Below, piece after piece: positions 48,560-60,480 of a stretch of DNA of 64,000 bases. The DNA is from Adiantum capillus-veneris (lineage: Eukaryota > Streptophyta > Polypodiopsida > Polypodiales > Pteridaceae), in contig CM043958.1 of assembly GCA_014529385.2 (NCBI GenBank), positions 75,139,169-75,203,168 of the forward strand, written 5' to 3'. The translations under genes and the position numbers were made by a program. Positions within the stretch are counted from its first letter, which is position 1; each line of letters opens with the position of its first letter. The notes below the pieces were generated by a model that saw only the letters and a list, made by a program, of their open reading frames with translations, ran no database searches and had not been told where the DNA came from.

Positions 48560-49200
48560 TTTGGCCTTAATTAATAGGAATTTTATTAAACAGTCTTAGT
48601 TAACTCTAAGATAATTATTAGAACTTAATTACACTATTAAAAAGTCTGATTGATTTTATAATTAAATAGGCAAAATTTAGCTATTTTTAATTGTAAAGCT
48701 AATGGGAAACTTAGTAAACCAACTTTAAAAATCTTAAGATAATTATTAAAGTTATAAACATCATTATCTAGTTGTGGTAATTAGCTCATTAACAAAAATT
48801 TAGTTTAGCTATTTTATTAAGCTAAAATTGACTGATTTTATTTGTAAATCAAAGGAGGAAATTAGTTAACTAACTTGGATAACTACAAGATAATTATTAG
48901 AGTTTTAAAAAACTTATTATCTAGCTAGTAATTAAGCTAAAATTGATTGGTTTTAGCTGTAAATTAAAGAGAGAAACTAGCTAATTAGCTTAGATAACTA
49001 TAAGGTAATGTTTAGAGTTATTAAACATCATTAGTAAGCTAGGATAATTATCTCATGACTAGAAAATTAGTTTAGCTATTTACTTAAGCAAAAATTGTTT
49101 GATTTTAGCTGCAAATCAAAGGAGGAAATTAATTAAGTAGCTTAGATAATTACTATGTAATTATCAAATTCAAGAAACATTATAATAAAGTTGAGATAAT
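48560..49200 (+). repeat. AT-rich tandem repeat, units ~116-154 bp
   Basis: Phrase GGAAANTAGNTAANTNNCTTNGATAACTANAAGATAATTATTAGAGTT recurs near 48575 (partial), 48703, 48853, 48969 and 49123 (spacings about 128, 150, 116, 154), with AGCTAAAATTGATTGATTTTAGCTG-like links. No coding. Confidence 0.7.
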
Positions 49201-49664
49201 TATATCATACTTAGTTAATTAGTTTAAGTAATTATAATAGATCAAAAATCCTATTTTAGGCTAAAATTTAATTAGGATAAATAAAAATTACGATTAAAAG
49301 CTTCTAAGAAAATTAGTGAAAGTCTACAGTACTGATAAAAAGCTAAGGAAATTCAATTCTTAGGAGCGAATAAATCTAATGAATATTAATCCAAAAATAA
49401 GCAAATTTCAGTCTTAATAAAGAAGGGAAAATTAGAAAAAAAGATGCAAAAAATTATAAAAAAATAAGGGGAGCTTAAGAAACCCTTAAGGAAGCTAAGA
49501 TAGAATTATCTTACCTATATAACCAAATAAGAAATTACTAGGTCAAGAAATTACCATTTATAATTACAAATTTAACCTTAGTTGGGATAAAAAGAGGAAT
49601 TAGATTCAATACGAAGGTAAAGTCAAGTTTTTGAATAGATGTCCTTTTTATAAGGATAGAAGTC

Positions 49665-49790
49665 ATGACACTAAGGAGGACCCGAGCAAACCCTCAATCT
49701 GATGAGGAGGGCAATATTCCAAAGAGGGCCAGAGTGGCGTACGACCACGAGGCCAGGCCTATTAGTAGGCCTACAAATGAAAGCATTTAG
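49665..49790 (+). other. Short basic ORF, possible gag N-terminus
   Basis: 41 codons, beginning MTLRRTRANPQSDEEGNIPK, then stop; the frame stays open another 20 codons after it. It follows an AT-rich leader, a place where gypsy gag often starts. Unproven. Confidence 0.3.
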
Positions 49791-50680
49791 GTTCGACCAC
49801 TGCAGCAAATGCCTGACCACTCCCAAGTGGCTCTTCATTATGATTTAATATGAATAATTAAATTTCTTCTTTAAGTTAGCATTGCATACTGAAAAGAGGG
49901 TGTAAGAAATTAGGAAAAGTGAAACTAGTTGAAAATGGAAGGCATCTTCCAAGAAACCAACGTGCATTTGTTTGTAAATTAGGAATGAATTATTTGGCTT
50001 AAGACTGGTTGACTTAGGAAAGAATGATTGGTCATCCTTAAGACAGCTTGTCTCTAGACACCTCTAATTCCTTGGAATATTTTCACTTCAGGTGTGATGA
50101 GTAATGATGGCTTGTCAGCCATGGATGAGTTGATTTCCCCCATGTACATGGAGTCTTTACCTCTTACATGTGTATGTTTGTGGATACTACTTAAGATACC
50201 ATTTTTATCCTAGGAAGACTGCCCGGTTGGATGGGCAACTGGTTTGGTGTATGGGCGCCCCAAACTTTGGGTGATGAGTTTCCACCCGGATTATGAATAA
50301 AGAAGGGTATTGTTTGTTTCACCCATGTATAGGTGTGCTTGAGACAAGTGGGGTACGTGTCAGGGTTGTCAGGAAATATTATAAGTGAACGTACCTTGTC
50401 TTAACTCTAAAGATGTTTGTTTTTTGAAAGACTGTTTTACTGCTGATTTTCATGACTTGTCTTAACGAATTATTGTGTAAGAAAGTTGAAAAGGAAACCA
50501 TTATTTTAAATGTCAAAAGAATGTGGTAGTAATTAGGAAACAAAAGAATCATGTCTGAGTGCGGGTGGATGGGTGGATCTGATAAGTTAGGTAATTATAC
50601 ATCCCCGCTTGCTAAAAATGTTTAGAAAACTTCTTCACTTGGAAGAAGAGTCCACCAGCAGCTGTGCCCTCAAATCTATT
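49791..50680 (+). other. Unassigned internal sequence of a preceding retroelement
   Basis: No convincing frames. It ends in a purine tract at 50681, so it is probably the 3' end of an element whose coding is lost. Confidence 0.35.
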
Positions 50681-50960
50681 AGGGGGGGAAGTGTTGGTTG
50701 AGGATACCTTAGCCCAATTTTTGGAAGTTATATGGCCGATGGAGTTTTTGGACTTTTAAGATGTTGTCCGTTTTCGCTGTGAGACAGGACTCAGTCTTCT
50801 TCTAGGGCTATAGACCCAATCCATCGACAATAGTAAAGGTCTATTCCTTGGACCCTTCTTACTTAGAGACTCTAACTTTTAATAGTCCTAGAGACCTGTC
50901 AAGGATCCCATCTCGACTTTGGTGTTGACAGGTTGGGGACCTCTCACTTGGTGTCAAAGC
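50681..50960 (+). repeat. PPT - 255-bp LTR - PBS junction
   Basis: AGGGGGGGAAG (50681-50691) precedes TGTTGGTTGAGGATACC; the LTR-like unit 50692-50946 ends GACCTCTCA and is followed by CTTGGTGTCAAAGC, a worn initiator-Met primer site (TTGGTATCAGAGC). One LTR having internal ends of an element on both sides suggests two elements sharing an LTR. Confidence 0.6.
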
Positions 50961-51639
50961 ATGTGCTAATTAAGTTCTTGTATCTAGAGGGAAACATTAA
51001 GGTATTAGGGGAAATTGGATTTTGACAAAAGAAATTAAAAATGTGTGTTATTGAAATGAGAGAGAGAAAGAGAAAAGAGAAATATTGTCCCCACTTGAGC
51101 ATCAAGAATTCCATTAGGCATTCTGTAAATTTTTTATCTTCAACATCATTTTTATGGGATCATGCATGGCCCGAAGGTACACAATACGGAAGAGTTTAAT
51201 GAAGCTATTGGATTACATGTTTTCCCCATCCACTTGGGGAATTAGCTGGGGAAGGTCTGGTGGAGTCTTTCTCATAGATGCGAGAGAGTTGGAAGGGTTT
51301 GCTTTAAATCTCAAAAGACTCAAGTGGGCCTAGGAGCTTTGAGTAATTGAAGTATACTTTTTCATAAGAACAAAGGATCCAAATGAAACCTTGGCAGTAG
51401 ATGGTAATCTAGTATCACTAAACCAATGGGTATTTGACCAAGTAACTACCATAGTCTACCCAGGAAAGAATAGGCCCATGGTGTAGGCCCGAGCTTTAGA
51501 GGGCTAAGAGATGTTGTATTTTGTGATCCTGTATCTTACCCACCCATGGTGCATAGGCTTTTTATATAGGAGTGTTGATGTCCTTGTACATAGTAGTTTT
51601 CTTGTATCATTCATTGTATATACCAGAAAACCAAACAAT
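50961..51639 (+). other. Leader/5' region of gypsy element G
   Basis: No supported frames; lies between the primer site and the G gag domain. Confidence 0.4.
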
Positions 51640-52850
51640 GCTGGGTACGTTCCGCCTCAGTGGAGATGTTAAGTTGTGGTGGAAACAACACTACAGAGAT
51701 AATCCCACCAGTAACCCAACTTGGGAGAAGATGAAATAGGCCATCATAGAACGCTATCTCCCTCCTGCTCACCAAGCCATTAAGATGAATGAACTCTTTG
51801 GTCTATGCCAGCTAGGATTTTCACTGGAGAAGTACTATACCAAGTTTGTGTCTTTACGACATTATGCTCCTCAGATGACCATGGAGCAACAAATTACCCA
51901 ATTCCGTCAAGGTCTCAACAAACCTCTGAGTACACGTTTCAAAGCCATGAGACCTACATCAATTTAGGATGCCCTTCTTAAGACCAAACCTCTTGCAAAT
52001 GAAGGAACCAACCCTACCAAAAACTATAATAATTATAATAACTATAGAGGAAGAGCTAGAGGAAATTTTAACCAAGGAAGTCAACGGTATACAGTAACTG
52101 TTGCAGCAACCCTGAACCAAACCCTTCCTGATATAAGATGTTATGGATGCAGTCAGATGGGACACTATAAACGTAATTGTCCCTAAGAGTTGGATCTTAG
52201 AGCTAGGGCTAGGCCTAACTGCCAACCTCAAGTCAACCAAGGTAACTTACAAAGAGGAGGAAGAAATGGAGGACGTTTCAAGGGAAGAGGAGGAGGAGCC
52301 CAAGCATATGCAGAAGTAAGAGAGCCTACCATAATGAACGAGGAAGATGAAAGAGAAACCTTGTTTGTCACAATTGACAATCCTGGAGCACGCTAGCAAT
52401 ATGCGATCATTCAAACTACTGCAAACCGACAAGGTGAAAAGTTTGAATTACTTATAGATTGTGGTAGCACCCATTCTTTTCTTTTTCCAAAATGTTTAAG
52501 GAAACTTAAGTTGAATCACTATGTAGTCAAAAAAATGGTAGTTGAATTAGCAAACAAAAAAGAAGTCCTTTCTTGATATTCAACCGAGAAAGTAGAATTT
52601 GAACTAGGAGGAGTTTCCACCTCATCCTACTTTTGCACCGTACCTGTAGGAATCTACAATGGTATCTTGGGAATGCATTGGCTAATCAAAAATCAAGATC
52701 GCATCCATTGTGCAAAGGGTAGTTTATCCTTCAGGAATGAGTTAGGAGAGGAAATTTTAGTTCACGAACGTAATGGGAAACCGAAAGCCCATCTAGTTAA
52801 AGCTAGTAGACTTATTAAAGGTTTACCAAGGTCTACATAAGGGACAACAA
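51640..52850 (+). pseudogene. gag: Element G gag and protease
   Basis: Gag domain: GTFRLSGDVKLWWKQHYRDN, IIERYLPPAHQAIKMNELF, QMTMEQQITQFRQGLNKPL. Zinc knuckle CYGCSQMGHYKRNCP (about 52137-52183) is a complete CX2CX4HX4C; a Gly/Arg-rich tail lies at 52240-52300. Protease: KFELLIDCGSTHSFLFP (DCG in place of DSG) at about 52440 and GIYNGILGMHWL near 52660. Several stops (about 51737, 51965, 52183, 52396, 52575). Confidence 0.88.
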
Positions 52851-55140
52851 ATATTCATGGTCAAACTAAACAAGGCCAAAGATTCAGAGGCCAACCAACT
52901 TCTAGAGTGGCTTAAGAAATTTTCACATGTGTTTCCAGAGGACCTCTCAAATTTACCTCCCCAAAGGGACGTAGATCATGTGATATAAACATTTCCAGGT
53001 AGTGAACCTATTTTCAAAAGACCTTACAAGATGTGTCCACTAGAAGCCATAGAACTCAAAGAACAGCTTCGACAACTAATCGAGCAGGGTTTCATTTGAC
53101 CAAGTATTTCTCCATGGGGAGCACTTGTTTTGTTTCAGAAAAAGAAGGATGGATCCTTACGCCTTTGCATAGATTAACGAGGCCTTAATTAGGTATCCAT
53201 AAAGAACAAGTACCCTATCCCTCACATAGACAAACTTTTGGATAGATTGCATGCGGCATAAATGTTCACAAAACTTTATATGAGATCAAGATATCATCAA
53301 ATCCAAATCAAAGAAGAGGACATATAAAAGACCGCCTTCAACACTCGATATGGGCACTCTGAGTTCATAGTCATGCCCTTTCGCCTTACAAATGCGCCGA
53401 CAGCTTTTAATCAGCTCATGCAGGATATATTTTGAAAACACTTGGATGATTTTGTTATGGTGTTCTTTGATTATATACTGCTCTATTCTAAAGATGCTAG
53501 AGAACATGAGGAACATGTATGCAAGGTCTTGAGTATCCTTGGACGACATCAACTATATGCCAAGATGAGCAAATGTGTCTTTTGTACTCCTAAAGTCAGC
53601 CTCAAGTCAGCTATCTTGGGTTTATCATATCGTCTGAGGGAATCTCAGTTGTTCCTGCAAAGGCTAAGGACATAGTAGAATGGCCACAACCCAAAACTAT
53701 TAGTAAAATTTGAGGTTTTCTAGGTATTACAGGATGGTATAGAATTTGTCCAAGATTATGCACTCATTGTTTCACCCTTGACTCAGCTACTCAAGAAATC
53801 CTCCAAGCTTGCCTGGGAGAGAGAATAAGAAGATTGCTTTCAACAACTAAAACAATATCTCACCTCCGCTCCCGTACTCAAGCTACCCGATTTTACTTAA
53901 GATTTTGAGGTGGTAAACAGATGCAAGTGGAGTCATTTTAGTAGGATTCTTAATGCAGAAAGGCCAACCTGTTGCCTACCCTTTCAAAAAATTAAGGCTT
54001 CATGAGCTGAACTATCCAACTCATGACCTGGAATTATTAGTTGTCATTCATGCTCTCAAGCTATGGAGACATTATCTATTAGGATGCCAGTTTCAGCTAA
54101 TCACTGATCACCAGACTCTAAAATGGATCTTTTCCCAACCAACTCTTAACATGAGACAAAGACACTTGATACAACTTCTTCACGAATAAAATTTTCAAAT
54201 AAAGTACAAACCTGGCAAGGAAAATGTGGTTGTTGATGCCCTTAGCAGAAAAGCCTTCCTTGGAGTCATCTTCATGGCTAACAATCAAATATTTGATAAG
54301 GTGAGGGAATGCTCACATAAATATGAAGTCTATCTTCAAATCACTAAAATTCTTAGCCAAGTAGACACAACACAAAAATAAAAATCCTTAGCTAAGGACC
54401 ATTCTATGGATGATGGCCTTCTTTACTACAAACATCAACTTTACATTCCTAAGGATACCTCCCTAAAATAGTTAATTCTTCATGAAGGTCATGATACCCC
54501 AGTAGCAGGACACATGGGATATGTAAAATCTATTAATACCTTAAGGAAAAGTTACTTCTAAACTAGAATGAAGGGGGATGTACTTCAATACATCAGACAA
54601 TGCCTTTCTTGTCAAAGAAACAAGGTTGAACGAGTGATGATGCCAAGAAAGCAGCAACCCTTGGATATACCACAAATGAAGTGGGAATTCATTAGCATGG
54701 TATTTTTTGATGGTTCCCACAATTCAGGGAGGGTATGAATATCTAATGGTAGTCATGGAAATGCTCACTAAAGCATCTCACATCTCACCTAATACCAATA
54801 AAACCCACTTACACCGCATCAAATATAAGCTAGATCTTTGTTAAAGAGAGCTTTAGACTACTTGGGCTTTCAAAGAGAATTATTAGTGACAGGGATGCAA
54901 CGTTCACTTCCAAGTTTTGGAAGGCTCTATTTGAAGCTTTAAGAACACAACTATGCTTTGGCTCGGTATATCATCCTCAGACGGACGGGCAGATAGAACC
55001 GGTAAGCCAAGTAATTGAAGAAATCCTTCAAGATTATTGCGGTAGAGAACCCCACAAGTGGATTCAATTTCTTCCCTTGATAGAATTTTCTTATAACTCC
55101 TCTTTCCATAAACATATTGGGATTGAATGCTCTATATGGA
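52851..55140 (+). pseudogene. pol: Element G RT, RNase H and integrase, truncated
   Basis: RT pieces in shifting frames: FQKKKDGSL, CADSF-type palm and VFFDYILLYSKD at 53460, where Tyr replaces the second catalytic Asp; SEGISVVPAKAKDIVEW. RNase H: GQPVAYPFKKLRLHELN, HDLELLVVIHALKLWRHYLL, ITDHQTLKWIF, YKPGKENVVVDALSRK. Integrase: HEGHDTPVAGHMG and CLSCQRNK (zinc site complete), SDRDATFTSKFW and YHPQTDGQIEP (Asp and Glu present). Over 20 stops. It ends at GLNALYGHELDF-like sequence where repeat R begins; no 3' LTR. Confidence 0.85.
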
Positions 55141-55562
55141 CATGAATTAGATTTTGTTATGAGGGTTCTTTATTGTTTGATTGTGAAGTTTGTTGGCATG
55201 GCTCTTTGTCAACTGACATGAAGATATTAACCTTAGTTGTTTGGTATTGAAGCTATCATGTAGAAAGTATTTTCAGTGTACTGACAGTGTTGAGATGTGA
55301 ATCTATCGAAAGTGTTTTTAGTGTACTGACAGTGTTGAGATGTCGATCTATAAGAACTATTTTCAACGCGCTGTTATTGTTGAGATGTGGATTGGGTACT
55401 CCATATGGAGTTAAATGAAAGCATCTCTATTTACATTTGAGTTGAATGCACTCGTGTCTGCCACTTGCTCCTACTATTGTCTTTTTTCTATTGGGTTGAT
55501 GCATACACATCCCCTAGTATGCCATCCTTTTTTTTATCTATGTGTGTGCTACCTTGTTCAAT
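55141..55562 (+). repeat. Dispersed repeat R, copy 2
   Basis: Longer copy of 47159-47516, with three ~58-bp internal subrepeats (GAAAGTNTTTTCAGTGTACTGACAGTGTTGAGATGT at about 55264, 55309 and 55350). It abuts the truncated integrase of G. Confidence 0.8.
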
Positions 55563-55982
55563 CTTCCATATGGAGAAGATGGTCTTCATAAAAAGACATC
55601 TTCATCCCCAACTCATGTGATGGAGACAACCAAGTCCTCCTAGTATACAGCTAAATGAAAGCATGCCTAATACTGCTACTAGTCTTTGAATGTGTGAGAG
55701 GGAGAGATGGTGCATCCAGGGAATATTAAACAAGGGATAGTCTATCTATACTAAATCCATGTAGTTCAACCATGCCTGCAGAAACAATTTCTCATATTCA
55801 TGTTGGGGTGACCCTTTTTGGTACCACTCCTGCCTTCAATGATGTCGCTCATCGCCCTAACTCCCTGCACACAAGGGTCTTTTCTCGCGGGCCTCAAATT
55901 GTTTGGTTCTGCATAATCAAGGGCCATGCCCACGACCCTTCCCCTTTCTTGCCAGAGAGAATCTACACGACCCAAGCTCGCC

Positions 55983-55984
<2 letters not shown>
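55563..55984. other. Unassigned, perhaps interior of a minus-strand copia
   Basis: No gene recognised. A minus-strand copia element with its primer site at 56109 would run leftward through here. Confidence 0.35.

Positions 55985-56058
<74 letters not shown>
55985..56058. repeat. (GA)n microsatellite
   Basis: About 74 bp of GA. Confidence 0.97.
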
Positions 56059-56108
56059 ATGCAAAAGTTGCAGCTTCTCCCTTCCTCTATAGCTCCTTCC
56101 TCCACCGA

Positions 56109-56120
56109 GCTCTGATACCA
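56109..56120 (-). promoter_or_regulatory. Copia primer-binding site (element L)
   Basis: The minus strand reads TGGTATCAGAGC, one base from TGTGAGACAGAGG on the plus strand, which would be the end of a minus-strand 5' LTR starting at 56122. The LTR's other end is not placed. Confidence 0.75.
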
Positions 56121-56121
56121 A

Positions 56122-56620
56122 TGTGAGACAGAGGAGACTGGAGCATACTCGTCACCACCCAACGATGCCCTATATAGGCCGTTGGCCCTCTAAACATAGG
56201 GACCCCCTTGATTTCATGTCCATCCTGGCCCTTGGCCCTGCCTAGTCCTACCCTTGGCATGAGAAACTGGGATTGAAGATCACTTTGAAAGATAAACTTG
56301 TAGACAAAATTACTACTAAAGACAAAAGTCAGTAAAGCCACGAAGAAGGATATGACAAAATTCTTTGGGCCATCTCAGGGTGACAGGCACTACTACCAGC
56401 TCTTAGGCATGAAAATTCAGGTCAAAGACTGCAGCAAGCCAGATGGCTTATTGAAAGGGTGTTTTTTTTTTGTCAAATCAAAGTACATTAGTAAAGGAAA
56501 CTGTGGTAAACTGCTGGCAACTAAAGGTGGTAGACAAATTGGATAGGCCAATATCCTCTTTGACAAAATCAAATTTGAGATTTACACCAAGCAAAGAAGA
56601 AAAGACAAAACAACCAAAGT
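56122..56620. other. Probable LTR of L, then a short unassigned frame
   Basis: CCCTATATAGGCCG (about 56169) is a TATA-like element. 56352-56546 is an open frame of 64 residues beginning MTKFFGPSQGDRHYYQLLG without recognised relatives; it may be the upstream part of the following ORF. Confidence 0.35.
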
Positions 56621-57424
56621 GTGTCCATATTTGGCAGCAATTTTCAATTTGTGAATAACAAAAGTATCTTGCAGGGGAAGAGTTTTCTAGCACCAGGACA
56701 AATGATTGAAGACTCAGGGTCAGCACATAGAAAAGAGAAAAGACAAAAATTGCAACATGATAGGAAGCCCTTGCAGATGACAAAGGATGTGGACACACTG
56801 ATGCCTGCAGGTTATTCAAAGAAAGAATATTCAGATGCAGTAAAAGTAAAGTTAGATCAGGAATTTGGGGATTTGTTTCCTGGGTCTATAGTAGAGCCGT
56901 GTGACAGACCTGCAGTCCCTGTGTCAGTGGAAGCAGGTATCAAACCTAGAAAATTGAAAGGGAAACTTACAGGGGAAGTGCCTGTACTTGCGATTGGAGA
57001 ATCTACAGTTCAAAAGACAGACATGTCTAAAGCAAGTTTTCCAAATGTATCCTTAAATGAGGTGCAAACTGCATTGGGTGTAGTAAAGGAGTATGTTGAA
57101 CAACAAACAATGGATTTTACCTTGTTGAGCAAGGAGAATGAGGGATTGCACAGTGAGTTGAAGCAGATCAAAGAGGGTGCACTAAAGGAAAAGAAGACTC
57201 AATTTGAAGTGGAAATTTTACAGAAGCAGGTCAAGGAGTTGATTGATAGCCAAGAGCTCATGCAAAAGGAGGAAGCCTCTTATAAGCAATTAGTAGTGTA
57301 CAGACAAAAGAGTTCAGAAAGAATTGCTCAGTGGAAAGATGAGTGGCTAGGTGTGTTGCAGGGGCAGTTAACTGAAATGACAACTTTGAATGCTACACTT
57401 GAAAGCAGAATAGGGTTTTATTGA
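56621..57424 (+). CDS. Coiled-coil protein of unknown function
   Basis: 267 residues, no stops, one of the longest plus-strand frames outside the nest. Residues ~1-60 are basic; ~60-125 include YSKKEYSDAVKVKLDQEFGD and Pro/Lys-rich sequence; ~150-255 form a Glu/Lys/Gln-rich heptad-like coiled coil (EGLHSELKQIKEGALKEKKT, QVKELIDSQELMQKEEASYK). No signal peptide or membrane segment. Not recognised. Accessory ORFs with coiled coils occur in some plant gypsy elements, and C has one, so a retroelement origin is as likely as a host exon. Base composition does not differ obviously from its flanks. Confidence 0.5.
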   Translation: MSIFGSNFQFVNNKSILQGKSFLAPGQMIEDSGSAHRKEKRQKLQHDRKPLQMTKDVDTLMPAGYSKKEYSDAVKVKLDQEFGDLFPGSIVEPCDRPAVPVSVEAGIKPRKLKGKLTGEVPVLAIGESTVQKTDMSKASFPNVSLNEVQTALGVVKEYVEQQTMDFTLLSKENEGLHSELKQIKEGALKEKKTQFEVEILQKQVKELIDSQELMQKEEASYKQLVVYRQKSSERIAQWKDEWLGVLQGQLTEMTTLNATLESRIGFY

Positions 57425-58060
57425 ACAAAGTTATGGCATGCACAATAGTGGAAGAAAAGATCAGACAAATGGCTGAAGAAGATCTAGATGTAGAGGGTTG
57501 GTATTTGGCTTCAGCTGATGTGGATAAAATGAAGACTAAGGTAATGGAGTACATGAAAGGAGTTTAGGAGCAGATCAAACTCAGAATGTATGATGTGGTT
57601 GTAAACCATATCAGATGTTTGTTGAAGAAGAAGCCAAAGAGGAGAATTTGTCTGTGCAGAGATAGTATGATGAATTGAAGCAGCAATATGAGGAATTGCA
57701 GAAGCATTTGGAGCAGCCGAAACATCATCAACTTGAACAACTGCATACTCAGAGTGATATTGTAATTCTAGAGCAAACTAGAACTGAAGTTCAAGAACAG
57801 TTAACTGAAGGTGCAGTCACATCTCCAATTGCAATTACATATGAAGAAGCAGGTGTTGCAGGTGGGCATAGCAGTTTAAAGATCCAATATTGTCTATTGT
57901 GGATGAGATACTCAATGGAGAAGATGTTAAGGTTCCAATGAAAGCACGTGAAGATGAGGTGGATGCAAGAATTACTGGAGAGGACAACACAATTACTGAC
58001 CAGGATGAAGATGCAAAGGAGCAGTAGGCTCAACCTGAAGATTAAGTTGATTTTAATCAA
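57425..58060 (+). pseudogene. Broken continuation of the coiled-coil ORF
   Basis: After the stop at 57422 the coiled-coil character returns in other frames: 57675-57941 encodes MKQQYEELQKHLEQPKHHQL and EQTRTEVQEQLTEGA, and an acidic tail DEDAKEQ is readable near 58005. The original protein was therefore probably 450 residues or more, and this copy is frameshifted, unless introns explain the breaks. Confidence 0.45.
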
Positions 58061-58499
58061 GGAATTGTGGGTCCTCACAATGTTTGAGAAACATTACCCA
58101 CCAGGAATGCCAAGTGTTAGTGCTTGATGTGTCAGGGCACTAAGTTTTTTATTGTAATTGAGGTCTTAGCTTTAAGCCTTATGGGTTTTCTTACACATGG
58201 ACTTTATGCCTAGGTAGTTTTAAACATTCGAATGGTCATATGGCGTGTAGTAGTTTTTACAAGCAACCAACGAGTTGGCAATTGGTTCTTCTTCTTGTTA
58301 GTGTTTTTTGTTGTTTTTAGGAATGTAATGGACGTTGATGATGAATACAAGGTAACATAATGCTTTCTCTTGCTTAGCCATGGTCTCTGGTGTTCACACA
58401 GTTTGCAGTTTTCATGGTGTAATGTGTAGCCACCTGTAATCAATTTCTTGTATTCTATATGTGGTTTGCATTGAATACCTGTTAGGGCTCTAAACCCCT
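58061..58499. other. Unassigned non-coding
   Basis: No domain seen. At 58479-58503 lies an imperfect palindrome, TGTTAGGG ... CCCCTAACA, which may be abutting LTR ends. Confidence 0.4.
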
Positions 58500-58880
58500 A
58501 ACATAGTTTCATTCTTGTAGCTCGCAAAGCAAGTTTCCCTCATTTTTTCCAAATTTCTTTGGTTGCAATAGCTACTCTAGCTCCACTGTCTAGAATTGCC
58601 CTTATGGTGACATTTTGGAATTCCACGGGAATGGTGGTGTTGCCGTCCTCACCTTTGCAATACTCTCTGACTTTGTTTCATGGCACCGGCCTAGTGTTCA
58701 GTTGCAGTCTCTCAAGCTCCTTGATCCCCTCCTCGATCTGAGTCATTAGGTCTTTTACGCCAAACTTTTCTAGACATTTTCCCACTGTAGTCCACATGTT
58801 TGGTCGTATTTGTAGCAACTCAGCTAGCGCTATTGTGCATGTCCGAGGTGTTGACAAAATGTCTATTAGCACTTTAGAGT
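58500..58880 (-). pseudogene. pol: Ty3/gypsy protease fragment
   Basis: 58872-58678 on the minus strand encodes a linker with VGKCLEKFGVKDLMTQIEEG; a frame change leads to TTIPVEFQNVTIRAILDSGA and ARVAIATKEIWKK at 58640-58540, a retropepsin with the DSG triad intact. It ends at the palindrome near 58500. No RT follows. Confidence 0.7.
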
Positions 58881-60248
58881 CAATGACTCTCTATAAAGAT
58901 AAATGCCATAATTCAAAGGTAGCTAAGTAATGGAATTGTTTTTGGAACTAATCTTGTTTTCCAAAAGAGGAATTACACTTTTTCCAAAATAAATGCTCTT
59001 GATTTTGCATAAATTATGTGTATAAAAGTTTTAGTGACATACTAAGTCAATATCTAATTTTCAAGAGGGAGTTGAGTTTTTGAAGGGTAAGTTTATCATA
59101 GCCAAAGGATTTTTCTTTGAGAAATAAAATTCCCATTCTAAATAAGGTCATTCCCTCCCTTCCCTCTTGCCAATTCAAAAAACCCAAAATCTTTAAGCCT
59201 CTCCTAGATATGTGATTAATCCTCTCCATGGAAGCAAGAGGTAAGCCTAAACCCTATCTTGAGAAGAATTTGATAATTGTTTGTACTCCATTGCATGAGC
59301 ATTTTGCACAACACTAGCATGTCCACTCTGAGGAATTTTGCAAATTTCTCGTACATTACCATTCACCGAAGGATTCTACTCTTGCATAAACCATCATTTA
59401 ATCTTGCATAATCAATTGAAGGAAGTTTTAGATTATTTGGCTCTGCTTCTTGGAATATTTATCTAGAAGGAACTTAAGGTAGATAAATTGTAAGTCTTTT
59501 CTAAACAATTTAAAGAAAAATAAGAATTAGAAGCTGTGAAAATTCGCCGCCTCCACATGTGGCAAAGGAGACTGTATACCCGAGTCCTGGGACGAGGATA
59601 GGGATACACCTCAAGAAGTATATGTGACTGTTTGAAAGATAACTAGATAATTTTGATAATACTAAAGGAAAGAGGAAGTAAATCATTCTAAAACTAAAAA
59701 AGGTGGGAACGACCTGATAGATACACATTTGCAAGGGTAAGCAATAGTTTGAATGATGCTTTCAAATTCTTGAAATGTATTCTTGGTTCAACATGTTTGG
59801 AATGTTGTTTCTAGTACCATAGTACTACCTTGCAAAGGTGCATTTACCAAATGGTTCGTTGGGAGGGTGGATTCTGGAGGGTTAATTGTTAGTCGAAAAG
59901 TTGAACCCAATTTTATGTTGTCCATTAAGTTAATTCAAGAACGGGGAAAGGGATTCGGACCTACGGAGCGGGAATCAAACTTGGGAATGAGATATTCATG
60001 TAGCTAGTAAATACACTCATCTTAGGGGAACACACTGACAATTGTGCTTGGTCATAACCGGGAGAAAAGCATGTGACCATGAACCAAGGGTGAATTAGAG
60101 AACTCCCACCAGTTGACCTTGGAAGGTTGAGTTCAAATTTAGTCTGATGACTTTGATTGGAAAGTTGAACCAATAAGGAAAGGTGTTTTTGGGTTAAGGA
60201 TTCCGTATGAGAATAGTGAATGTTATCACCCCCTTGAGTTGACATCAA
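58881..60248. other. Unrecognised region
   Basis: Several short frames (59047-59229 minus, 59783-60007 plus, 59961-60248 minus), none with known domains. It may include more of the minus-strand gypsy whose protease is at 58.5 kb. Confidence 0.35.
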
Positions 60249-60269
60249 AGAGCAGGAGGAATCCTATCT

Positions 60270-60480
60270 TGGTGTCGATTTCAAGCTGAAGGGATGTTAG
60301 AAATCTTGGTGTATCCATTTAGAGATGGTGCAGCCGACGATCCTTGGCATGGCCTTCTCATGGGGTTTCAAGTTCCTTATGATAGGGGTATCAAGCAATA
60401 TGATGGCATAAGCAACCTAAAGAAACAAGGAGAGGAGCATGATGGAGAGCGTATGAGATTTTTAGAGGAGGCTTTGTAAG
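60270..60480 (+). other. Short hydrophilic frame, unknown
   Basis: 60294-60479 encodes 61 residues including DGAADDPWHGLLMGFQVPYD and ends HDGERMRFLEEAL. Not low-complexity and not recognised; could be an exon or a relic. Confidence 0.3.

Noticed and set aside
58479-58503. Telomere-like palindrome TGTTAGGG...CCCCTAACA as a functional site
   Set aside because: Single copy at the end of a gypsy relic; simplest reading is abutting LTR-type ends, and I cannot support more.
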